Source: Desulfurococcales archaeon (GTDB taxonomy: Archaea; Thermoproteota; Thermoprotei_A; Sulfolobales; Ignicoccaceae). Taken from it: a stretch of 5,295 nucleotides of DNA. The notes beneath the pieces were generated by a model that was given only the letters and a program-made list of their open reading frames with translations, was not told the origin of the DNA and searched no databases. The stretch's first letter is position 1; the number at the start of each line of letters is the position of its first letter. The DNA lies in NCBI GenBank assembly GCA_015521275.1, contig WAOJ01000133.1, forward strand, positions 1 to 5,295, in the 5' to 3' direction. A program made the translations under genes and the position numbers. Positions 1-5,295 of this stretch are shown here, piece after piece.

Positions 1-825
1 CACGGTGGATGTATATGTAGTAAACTTGTCCCTCGCCAACTTTAACATCTCCAGTTCTAACTTAGCCGACTCCTCGTCCATGAACCTCTCTATTTCTAAG
101 ACTTCCTCTGCCGCGTTGTTGTCTTGATACAGCAAGGAATAAACTGCCAAATCGAACGCCACCTCAGCCATGTTCTTTAACAAGGCCAACCTAGTGGCGA
201 TCTCCCTTTCTTCATCAGTAAAGTTCACGTCTGGTATTATGAATTCTAAACCCAAGCTCTTCGCCATCCTCATTATGTCGTCGCGATTCCCCCTAACGAT
301 TATTATGTCTCCCCTCTCCAAGATCACGTCGTCTGAGGGGTTAGGTATGAGTACCCCTCCCCTTCTGAGGGCTATTACGTCAACTGCGCCGTAGCGCTCC
401 TTTAACTCTTTAATACTCATTCCGCTTAACGTTTCGTTAACTTCTATCCTCAAGTACACTTCCTCCGTTATTTCCAATGCAGCCTTAACTACGTTGTCAA
501 CTGGGTAGCCCTTCAAGACAACCGCGCTTATGTCTGAAGCTGCTTCAGAGACCCAGTCGGCTGCCACGCCCATCCTCAAGGCCGGCAAGAGCTTCTCGGC
601 ATCCTCAACGTCTCTAGCAGCAACCATCAATTGAATTGAGAGTAAGTTGAAGTCGTTGTCCAAATCGGCGTCTATCCTTTCTACTTCTTGAGCCACGTCC
701 TTGTCCTCATAAATTAACGAATAGAACGCCATGTCTAAAACCAAGCTGGCCTCGTCCTTCATTTTCATAAGCAACTTTTTAACTGGGACGGGGCGATACT
801 TAACGACGAATGGTCTATCTAACAT
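1..825 (-). CDS. PhoU-like / TrkA-C domain regulatory protein, C-terminus cut by window edge
   Basis: An open frame of 275 codons without a stop runs from ATG at 825-823 off the left edge; a TAA two codons upstream makes this the first possible ATG. No Shine-Dalgarno site is visible. Residues about 15-100 are an acidic, helical PhoU-like unit (MAFYSLIYEDKDVAQEVERI). Residues about 120-192 match a TrkA-C/RCK-C domain, with the typical pattern of a hydrophobic strand, SGMSIKELKERYG, VIALRRGG, then LERGDIIIVRG. Residues about 212-275 repeat the first unit (MAEVAFDLAVYSLLYQDNNAAEEVLEIERF). There is no signal peptide or membrane segment, so it is cytosolic. TrkA-C domains bind ligands, often nucleotides, in potassium and other ion transport regulation, and PhoU-like helices commonly mediate binding to transporters; the actual partner is unknown. 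A second TrkA-C domain may follow beyond the edge, since archaeal proteins with alternating PhoU and TrkA-C units exist. The gene lies 44 bp behind the CBS gene on the same strand. Confidence 0.85.
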   Translation of the reverse strand, partial: MLDRPFVVKYRPVPVKKLLMKMKDEASLVLDMAFYSLIYEDKDVAQEVERIDADLDNDFNLLSIQLMVAARDVEDAEKLLPALRMGVAADWVSEAASDISAVVLKGYPVDNVVKAALEITEEVYLRIEVNETLSGMSIKELKERYGAVDVIALRRGGVLIPNPSDDVILERGDIIIVRGNRDDIMRMAKSLGLEFIIPDVNFTDEEREIATRLALLKNMAEVAFDLAVYSLLYQDNNAAEEVLEIERFMDEESAKLELEMLKLARDKFTTYTSTV

Positions 826-869
826 CTCTTAGGTGTCCCAGTAAAGGGAAGGGGATTTAGCTAATGAGC

Positions 870-1700
870 TTAAGGCCTTAGAAGCCTCTCCACCTCCTTT
901 GCTGTGAGCCTAAGAACGTCCCTATCCGTTATTATTCCCTTAACCTCCTTATCCTCTCCGAGGACCAGTACCGCGTCGTTGGGAGACCTAGCCAGGGCAT
1001 CCAGAGCCTCCACGAACTTAGAGGTGTCTGGGACGTAAACGAAGTCCTCCATGAAGCTTCTCGCAGGCTCCGCGGGTAAGTCCTTATCTAACCTCTTCTC
1101 ATTCTTTAAGGCGAAGCCAAGAATCCCTAAAGCAGTTACCATGCCTATTGCACTCTTCCCTTGAACCACTGGTAAGTGCCTTATGTTGTATTCTTTCATT
1201 ATTTCCACCACATCCGAGAAGGTTGTGGTTGGTTCTATCACCTTCACGTTTGTGGTTGCGTATTTCAAGGCTTCTACGTCTCCCCAGTCTATTTCGGGAG
1301 CCACGGTCAGTACTACGTCCCTTTCAGTGAAGACTCCCAAGACCTTGCCTTCGTCGTCAACTATGGGCAAAGCCCCTACGTCGGCCTCAACCATTACCTT
1401 CAAGGTTTCCCATAAGGGTTCGTCGGGTCTGGCCGCTATCACCTTGTCACTCATGAACTTAGAGACCTTCTCCCTCAACAGCTCCTTGGCGTTGTACGAG
1501 TCCAAAACGTCTATTGCATCCTTGACCGATAAGAAGCCGACCAGCTTGTCTCCATCGACCACGGGCAAGTGCCTTATCTTGTTTTCAACCATTACCTTTA
1601 CGGCATCCCTCAAAGGCTTATTCAGGTCTATGACTTTTATCCAACCCAGCTTAGCGAAGTACTTTATCTCTCTGGTCGGGTCCAGCAAGGCCGTTCCCAC
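870..1700 (-). CDS. Four-CBS-domain protein (two Bateman modules)
   Basis: The product is 276 residues from GTG at 1700-1698 and consists almost wholly of four CBS motifs at about residues 20-66, 81-133, 147-197 and 215-273. CBS1 and CBS3 share the core IRHLPVV. The ribose-contacting pattern G-x-x-S/T-x-x-D is present in CBS1 (SVKD, 58-61), CBS2 (TERD, 125-128) and CBS4 (TDRD, 258-261), but CBS3 reads TALG, with glycine in place of aspartate. CBS pairs are known to bind AMP, ATP, SAM or related ligands; no enzymatic or DNA-binding domain is attached, so a stand-alone sensor or regulatory subunit is likely. The open frame extends upstream to an ATG at 1904, but that extension has no CBS similarity and would run antisense through the phosphatase gene, so I prefer the GTG. 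A TTG at 1688-1686 is an alternative start. No Shine-Dalgarno site precedes the GTG; a TATA-like element about 20-25 bp upstream suggests leaderless translation. Confidence 0.9.
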   Translation of the reverse strand: MGTALLDPTREIKYFAKLGWIKVIDLNKPLRDAVKVMVENKIRHLPVVDGDKLVGFLSVKDAIDVLDSYNAKELLREKVSKFMSDKVIAARPDEPLWETLKVMVEADVGALPIVDDEGKVLGVFTERDVVLTVAPEIDWGDVEALKYATTNVKVIEPTTTFSDVVEIMKEYNIRHLPVVQGKSAIGMVTALGILGFALKNEKRLDKDLPAEPARSFMEDFVYVPDTSKFVEALDALARSPNDAVLVLGEDKEVKGIITDRDVLRLTAKEVERLLRP

Positions 1701-1751
1701 GTTATTATCTATATTACGGTATATGAGTGGGAGATTAGCCCGGTCGGGAGC
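1701..1751. promoter_or_regulatory. Divergent promoter region between CBS and HAD genes
   Basis: Only 51 bp separate the two outward-facing GTG starts (1700 on minus, 1752 on plus). The stretch 1703-1725 is A/T-rich, unlike its surroundings. TATATG at 1720-1725 lies about 27-32 bp before the plus GTG, the expected place for an archaeal TATA box serving a leaderless transcript. Read on the other strand (CATATA), it lies 20-25 bp before the minus GTG, slightly close. A second A/T element, CTATATTA at 1709-1716, could serve the plus strand with a leader of about a dozen bases. A purine stretch GGGAG at 1746-1750 ends one base before the plus GTG, too close for a normal Shine-Dalgarno. Transcription starts are inferred, not seen. 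Confidence 0.5.
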
Positions 1752-2468
1752 GTGCTCTGGATAATAGACTTGGACGGCGTTGTGTGGAAGGGAAAGGAGT
1801 TCATTTGGGAAAATATTGAAGCGATAAAGAAACTCAAAGGTAAGAAGGTTTTTATGACGAACAAGGCTACGTCTAGATGGGAGATAGAGAAGAGGCTCAA
1901 GCAAGCCGGCTTGGAAGGGGAAGTCGTTACCTCAGCCTACATAGCCGCCCAATACCTAAAGGGAAAAGTGGAAAGCGCCTTCGCCTTAGGTCCCTTTGGA
2001 CTTTACGAGGAGCTGGCCTTAGCTGGAATTCACCCAACAGAACAAGCTCACTTAGCAGAGGCCGTAGTGGTGGGCTTGGACAAGTTCGTAACCTATGATA
2101 AAATAGCAGTTGCCAGCGACTTGGTAAGGGAGGGAAGGCCCTTCATAGCTACTAACACGGATAAGGTTTATCCAACTGAAGGAGGCCTTAAGCCCGGGGC
2201 CGGGGCTATAGTAGAAGCGATAAGGGTCTCTTCCGGAAGGGACCCAATAGTGGTGGGTAAGCCAAGCAAGATAGCCTTCCAAGTGGCCTCGAAGGGCGAG
2301 AGGGACGTCATAGTCATAGGAGACAAGATGGAAACAGACATGAAGATGGCGTTGGAGAATGGAGCTAGGGGTGTCTTAGTGCTCACCGGAGTTACCAAAG
2401 AGCCTCCGGAGGAGATACCCGAGGGGATAATTGTTGTAAAGACCTTGAAGGAGTTGCTTGAGCGTTAA
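1752..2468 (+). CDS. HAD superfamily IIA phosphatase (NagD / 4-nitrophenylphosphatase-like)
   Basis: The product is 238 residues from GTG at 1752. It carries all four HAD motifs: motif I DLDGVV with nucleophile D6 and acid/base D8; motif II FMTN (T36); motif III lysine in VGKPS (K170); motif IV IGDKMETD with D191 and D196 for magnesium. A C2-type cap lies between motifs II and III (about 55-165), ending in the family's characteristic ATNTD...YPTEGGLKPGAGA block (133-151). It should be a cytosolic magnesium-dependent phosphomonoesterase; relatives act on phosphoglycolate, 4-nitrophenyl phosphate or sugar phosphates, and the substrate cannot be read from sequence. It is slightly short for the family (about 250-270), because only five residues precede the nucleophile. 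No ATG or better start occurs in frame between 1569 and the GTG, and a longer product from 1569 would run antisense through the CBS gene, so the GTG start is preferred. It is divergent from the CBS gene and convergent with the rpoB unit. Confidence 0.9.
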   Translation: MLWIIDLDGVVWKGKEFIWENIEAIKKLKGKKVFMTNKATSRWEIEKRLKQAGLEGEVVTSAYIAAQYLKGKVESAFALGPFGLYEELALAGIHPTEQAHLAEAVVVGLDKFVTYDKIAVASDLVREGRPFIATNTDKVYPTEGGLKPGAGAIVEAIRVSSGRDPIVVGKPSKIAFQVASKGERDVIVIGDKMETDMKMALENGARGVLVLTGVTKEPPEEIPEGIIVVKTLKELLER

Positions 2469-2476
2469 GGGGAGCA

Positions 2477-2532
2477 CCGGATGGGCGCGCCCATCGCGAG
2501 CCCTTCGGCTCCCTAGCGCGCCCGATACCCGG
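2477..2532. repeat. Nested inverted repeat able to form a long imperfect hairpin
   Basis: CCGG (2477-2480) can pair with CCGG (2529-2532), and GGGCGCG (2483-2489) with CGCGCCC (2517-2523), with a 2 by 5 base internal loop between them. Inside is GAGCC (2498-2502) pairing with GGCTC (2507-2511) around a four-base loop. This gives 16 pairs, nearly all G-C. The same arm 2483-2489 is also part of the local palindrome at 2480-2495, so the two folds exclude each other. Both strands can form the structure. Pairing was read by eye, without energy calculation. Confidence 0.6.
2480..2495. repeat. 16-bp perfect palindrome
   Basis: GATGGGCGCGCCCATC is identical to its reverse complement over all 16 bases. 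As RNA it can form a six-pair stem with a CGCG loop; as DNA it could be a site for a dimeric protein. It lies 11 bp past the HAD stop codon, within the GC-rich gap, and not in a promoter position for any gene seen here. Confidence 0.75.
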
Positions 2533-2556
2533 CCAAGGTCGCTGCGTAAAACCAAC

Positions 2557-2838
2557 TTATTGAGTTGTCGCCTTCTCCTTCCTCTTGGCTATTGGACATT
2601 CTTCGTGGTGAGGGCACTTCCACTCAACCTTCAAGACTGCCAATGCATCTTCCCAGCACTCGTGCTGGGACTTTATGTCTGCCAAGGAATACACGTGGTA
2701 GGGCAGCTCGAAGGTGTAGGTCTTATCTTCTATTGGATCGTAGAGCTGAGCAAACCTCTTCTGGTTCTCGTGATCAATCTCTTCTAATGACAAAACTATT
2801 GGGCATAAGCCCATCTTGAAGTGGAAAGGTTTCTTCAT
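2557..2838 (-). CDS. Small Cys/His-rich protein of unknown function, coupled to rpoB
   Basis: A 93-residue protein starting at ATG 2838-2836, two bases after the rpoB stop, with a good Shine-Dalgarno site. I do not recognise the family. Four cysteines (C12, C61, C75, C81) and several histidines are present. The C-terminal stretch CPHHEECPIAKRK (75-87) pairs two cysteines with adjacent histidines H77 and H78 and resembles a metal-binding knuckle followed by a basic tail; metal binding is inference. The middle is acidic and aromatic (LYDPIEDKTYTFELPYHVYSL, with Tyr, Phe and Pro), suggesting a small folded domain. It has no signal peptide or membrane segment. The position right behind rpoB, where rpoA1 normally sits in archaea, and the tight coupling suggest cotranscription and possibly a role linked to transcription, but guilt by association is the only support. 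That it is a real gene is supported by the spacing, the Shine-Dalgarno site and the ending just before the intergenic gap. Confidence 0.8.
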   Translation of the reverse strand: MKKPFHFKMGLCPIVLSLEEIDHENQKRFAQLYDPIEDKTYTFELPYHVYSLADIKSQHECWEDALAVLKVEWKCPHHEECPIAKRKEKATTQ

Positions 2839-2840
2839 GT

Positions 2841-5295
2841 TTACACCTTGCTGAAGCGGTCGCCGAGCCTCAGCCTAACCGCTATGCCCATGCTCATTAT
2901 CTCTTGTACCAACAGCTTGAAGGCATAGCTTATCTCGACTTGATGCATGTCTCCCTTTTCGCCGTGTATCGGGCACACGGGCTTACCCTTCTTAGCGTCG
3001 AACCAGCCTATGTGGCCACACTTAGCGCATATCCATACCTTCGTCGCATCGCTGCTCTTCAATAGCCTCTCCACCAGTAGCTGGGAGGTTCCGTGGGCCA
3101 CTAGGACGTCCCTCTCCATCTCTCCGAACCTCAGGCCTCCCTTCCTAGTCCTTCCCTCCGTCGGCTGCCTGGTGAGTATTTGTACTGGTCCTCTAGCCCT
3201 CGCGTGGATCTTGTCCGCGACCATGTGGTATAGCCTCTGGTAGAAGACCACTCCTATGAACACCGGCCTGGCGATCATTTCCCCGGTCCTTCCGTCGAAC
3301 ATCACCTCTGTCCCGTCCGGCGGGAATCCCCTCTCCACCAAGACTTTCCTCAAGTTGTCTATGGGCTCCTTGTAGAACGGCGTAGCGTCTACCTCCTTAC
3401 CTCTATAGGCAGCTGCCTTAGCAGCTATGCTCTCTATCAGCTGTCCCAAAGTCATTCTCGAGGGGAACGCGTGGGGGTTCAATATTATGTCTGGTACTAA
3501 TCCGAACTCGCTGTAGGGCATGTCGTAGTGAGGTATTACCATTCCTATTACTCCCTTCTGACCGTGCCTCGAGGCGAACTTGTCACCTATTTCCGGTATC
3601 CTTAGGCTCCTTACCTTTACCTTGACCATCTTTATTCCGTCAACGTTCTCAGTAACTACTACGGTGTCCACTATTCCTTCCTCGCCGTGCCTGACCGTTA
3701 CGGAAGTATCCCTCCTCCTGTTCTCAATTATTCCCATCTCCTTGTACTCCTCAGTGAACCTCGGCGGGGAGGTTCTGCCTATCAGTACCTCTCCTCCGAC
3801 CACGTAAGTCTCGGGCTCTACTATGCCGTCAACGTCGAGTTTCTCGTAAGCCTTCGGCTCTCTCATTCCGCTCAGCATCATGTCCGGCCTGGGCTTCTCT
3901 ATCCTGTCCTCCAAGCCTCCGGGGTACTTCTGCTCCTCAGCTTGGTACAGCCTTATGAAGGTAGCCCTCATGAATCCTCTGTCTATGCTGGACTTGTTCA
4001 TTATTATTGCGTCCTCTATGTTGTAGCCGGTGTAGCTCAATATCGCCGCTACGGCGTTCTGGCCCGCTGGCCTGTCGTTATAGCCTATGACGTCCAAGTG
4101 CTTGGTCTGCACTAAAGGCCTCTCCGGGTGGTGGAGGAGGTAGCCCCTGGTGTCGCTCCTAAGCATGAAGTTAGCTGCATACAAGCCCAGAGCTTGCTTG
4201 GCCATAGCGCTCTGGTAGCTGTTCCTCGGGCTCTGGTTGTGCTCTAGGTAGGGAATAGTTGAAGCTACCGCCCCGAATATCGCGGGGACCCAGACCTCCA
4301 TGTGAGTGTGCTTGGGCGTTATGTCTTCCGGATCTATCGCAACCAGAGCATTTTCCTCCTCATCAGCATCTATTAACTCCACTATGCCTCTTACCAGCAA
4401 GTCCTTGAACGTCCACTCTCCTTTCTTTATCTTCTCCACGTGCTCGGGCTTGAGCTTCAACTCCCCGTTCTCAACTACGAACAAGGGCCTCAGTATCCTT
4501 CCGGGGTCAGTGTTGACGTATACCTCCTTTATGGTGCCGTCGTCGTTCTCATAGACTCCCACTCCCACCTCGTAGTGGAGCTTGCCTTGCCTCCTGAGCT
4601 GCCTCAGCTTGTTGGCTAGCTCGTTAGCATCTCTGTAATAGCCCACGGGCCTTCCGTTGAGGAACACCCTAGCGCCGGTCATCACTTCTTCTGGCAAAGG
4701 CTCGTCATTGCGTATCATCTCAAGTACCTTCTCCACTGGTATCACTCCTAGTTCGTAGAGGACCTTTTCGACGTCCTCTTCGGGCACACCCACGGATATG
4801 TAAGCGCTGAGGGCCAAGTTCTTCACTAGGCCTATATTAGGCCCTTCGGGCGTCTCGAAGGGGCATATCCTTCCCCACTGGGTCATATGCAGCTCTCTCG
4901 CTTCGTAGTGAGGTTGGTTCCTTGCCAATGGGGACACTACTCTCCTCAAGTGGCTCAGCGTTGAGAGCCAGTTGGTCCTGTCCAACAGCTGGGAGACGCC
5001 AGTTCTGTTGCCGACCCAGTTGCCGGTAGCTAGGGCTTGCCTGACCTTCTCAGTCAAATAGTTTATCCTCACTATATTCTTGAGCTTGAGCTTCTCCTCA
5101 CCTCTGACTACGGATCTCTCGAGCTGATAGCCCATATCTTTTACTAGGCCTCTTAGGTGCGTTCTGAACAAGGCTGCCAACAAGTCTCCGGCCAGCTTAA
5201 CCCTCCTGTTAGCATAGTGGTCCTTGTCGTCCGGCTCCCTCTTCTCCAAGTAAACTTCCAACAGCTTCCTAGCCATGTGAGCTAGGAATATGGCC
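2841..5295 (-). CDS. rpoB: DNA-directed RNA polymerase subunit B (Rpo2), N-terminus cut by window edge
   Basis: The frame is open to the right edge. The first ATG (5276) is internal: the codons before it (AIFLAH) continue the conserved sequence, so about 300 N-terminal residues should lie outside. Counted from that methionine, 811 residues are visible. The fork region has HMTQWGRICPFETPEGPNIG (130-149). The hybrid-binding domain has NIEDAIIMNKSSIDRG (419-434), with E421 and D422 near the active centre, and GDKFASRHGQKG (564-575), with K566 and K574 matching the two catalytic-site lysines of yeast Rpb2. The C-terminal clamp part has EGRTRKGGLRFGEMERD (707-723) and a zinc site C750-x2-C753 ... 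C768-x2-H771. The subunit forms one side of the polymerase cleft. The chain is continuous where many euryarchaea split it into B'' and B', fitting a crenarchaeote. The 93-residue gene follows at 2 nt; no rpoA1 follows within the window. Confidence 0.98.
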   Translation of the reverse strand, partial: AIFLAHMARKLLEVYLEKREPDDKDHYANRRVKLAGDLLAALFRTHLRGLVKDMGYQLERSVVRGEEKLKLKNIVRINYLTEKVRQALATGNWVGNRTGVSQLLDRTNWLSTLSHLRRVVSPLARNQPHYEARELHMTQWGRICPFETPEGPNIGLVKNLALSAYISVGVPEEDVEKVLYELGVIPVEKVLEMIRNDEPLPEEVMTGARVFLNGRPVGYYRDANELANKLRQLRRQGKLHYEVGVGVYENDDGTIKEVYVNTDPGRILRPLFVVENGELKLKPEHVEKIKKGEWTFKDLLVRGIVELIDADEEENALVAIDPEDITPKHTHMEVWVPAIFGAVASTIPYLEHNQSPRNSYQSAMAKQALGLYAANFMLRSDTRGYLLHHPERPLVQTKHLDVIGYNDRPAGQNAVAAILSYTGYNIEDAIIMNKSSIDRGFMRATFIRLYQAEEQKYPGGLEDRIEKPRPDMMLSGMREPKAYEKLDVDGIVEPETYVVGGEVLIGRTSPPRFTEEYKEMGIIENRRRDTSVTVRHGEEGIVDTVVVTENVDGIKMVKVKVRSLRIPEIGDKFASRHGQKGVIGMVIPHYDMPYSEFGLVPDIILNPHAFPSRMTLGQLIESIAAKAAAYRGKEVDATPFYKEPIDNLRKVLVERGFPPDGTEVMFDGRTGEMIARPVFIGVVFYQRLYHMVADKIHARARGPVQILTRQPTEGRTRKGGLRFGEMERDVLVAHGTSQLLVERLLKSSDATKVWICAKCGHIGWFDAKKGKPVCPIHGEKGDMHQVEISYAFKLLVQEIMSMGIAVRLRLGDRFSKV
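2844..2848 (-). promoter_or_regulatory. Shine-Dalgarno site of the small gene, inside the rpoB end
   Basis: AGGTG, read on the minus strand, matches the archaeal anti-Shine-Dalgarno and ends five bases before the ATG of the 93-residue gene. It overlaps the last two rpoB codons (Lys-Val), which suggests translation reinitiation after rpoB. It also supports the ATG at 2838 as the start. Confidence 0.7.

Larger units (their letters stand above)
2469..2556. other. GC-rich structured intergenic region between convergent genes
   Basis: These 88 bp lie between the stop of the HAD gene and the stop of the small rpoB-linked gene. By hand count, 54 of the first 72 bases are G or C, well above the flanking genes. 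It holds a 16-bp perfect palindrome, a 5-bp hairpin, and arms that can pair over a longer range. No tRNA T-arm consensus, C/D or H/ACA box is visible on either strand, and no credible ORF. GC-rich patches in non-coding DNA of hyperthermophiles often mark structured RNA, so a small RNA or a structured 3' UTR is possible. The only T-run is four T on the minus strand (2551-2548), weak for an archaeal terminator. Confidence 0.5.

Noticed and set aside
826..869. Separate promoter for the PhoU/TrkA-C gene
   Set aside because: The only A/T patch (about 852-861, minus strand) is weakly TATA-like and about 32 bp from the ATG; it cannot be told apart from chance, so cotranscription with the CBS gene remains equally possible.
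1569..1751. N-terminal extension of the HAD phosphatase to an ATG at 1569
   Set aside because: It is antisense to the first CBS motif, and HAD-IIA proteins begin shortly before DxDG; the GTG at 1752 fits.
1183..1764. 193-residue plus-strand open frame
   Set aside because: It is antisense to the CBS gene, rich in Ser and Thr of the kind produced by reverse reading of coding sequence, and shows no recognisable domain.
1701..1904. N-terminal extension of the CBS protein to an ATG at 1904
   Set aside because: The extra 68 residues lie antisense to the HAD gene, including its motif I and II region, cross the A/T-rich promoter, and show no CBS similarity.
2469..2556. tRNA or split-tRNA half in the GC-rich gap
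   Set aside because: GGGCGCG/CGCGCCC could mimic an acceptor stem, but only about 41 bases lie between its ends, and no T-arm consensus or anticodon arm can be found on either strand.
2568..2587. Pyrimidine-rich stretch as terminator for the HAD transcript
   Set aside because: It is mixed C and T with no run of T longer than two, and lies inside the coding region of the small gene, so it is not convincing as an archaeal terminator.
3687..4115. 142-residue plus-strand open frame within rpoB
   Set aside because: It is antisense to highly conserved polymerase sequence, with no Shine-Dalgarno site or domain; a shadow frame.
5274..5276. ATG that could be taken as the start of an 811-residue rpoB or of a split B' subunit
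   Set aside because: The frame stays open to the window edge, and the codons before this ATG continue conserved subunit B sequence. The position does not match the usual B''/B' split, which is further towards the C-terminus.

Overview
The window reads as a chromosomal stretch from a hyperthermophilic crenarchaeote. The largest gene encodes an archaeal RNA polymerase subunit B that is unsplit over the visible part. Arginine is mostly AGG/AGA and isoleucine often ATA. Genes are tightly packed, and two start at GTG without a usable Shine-Dalgarno site, as in leaderless archaeal genes. A Desulfurococcales-type organism (Ignicoccus-like, for example) is my best guess, but this is inference and was not tested by any search.

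Layout from left to right. (1) 1-825, minus: the first 275 codons of a soluble regulatory protein with a PhoU-like helical unit, a TrkA-C (RCK-C) domain and a second PhoU-like unit; it runs off the left edge. (2) 870-1700, minus: a 276-residue protein made only of four CBS motifs (two Bateman modules), 44 bp upstream of gene 1 and possibly cotranscribed with it. (3) 1701-1751: a very short divergent promoter region. (4) 1752-2468, plus: a 238-residue HAD-IIA (NagD/nitrophenylphosphatase-like) phosphatase with all four catalytic motifs. (5) 2469-2556: a GC-rich, highly self-complementary gap between two converging genes. (6) 2557-2838, minus: a 93-residue cysteine- and histidine-rich protein I do not recognise, lying directly behind rpoB. 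(7) 2841-5295, minus: rpoB, lacking its N-terminal part because the window ends.

The rpoB end and the small unknown gene look like a single transcription unit: the gap is 2 nt and the Shine-Dalgarno site lies inside the last rpoB codons. The usual archaeal follower of rpoB, rpoA1 (A'), is absent here. The CBS and TrkA-C/PhoU genes could form a ligand-sensing pair (adenine nucleotides and ions), but that is inference. No mobile elements, CRISPR arrays, tRNAs or rRNAs were found. Nothing in the window amounts to a clearly new system. The most useful leads are the rpoB-linked small protein and the structured intergenic element.
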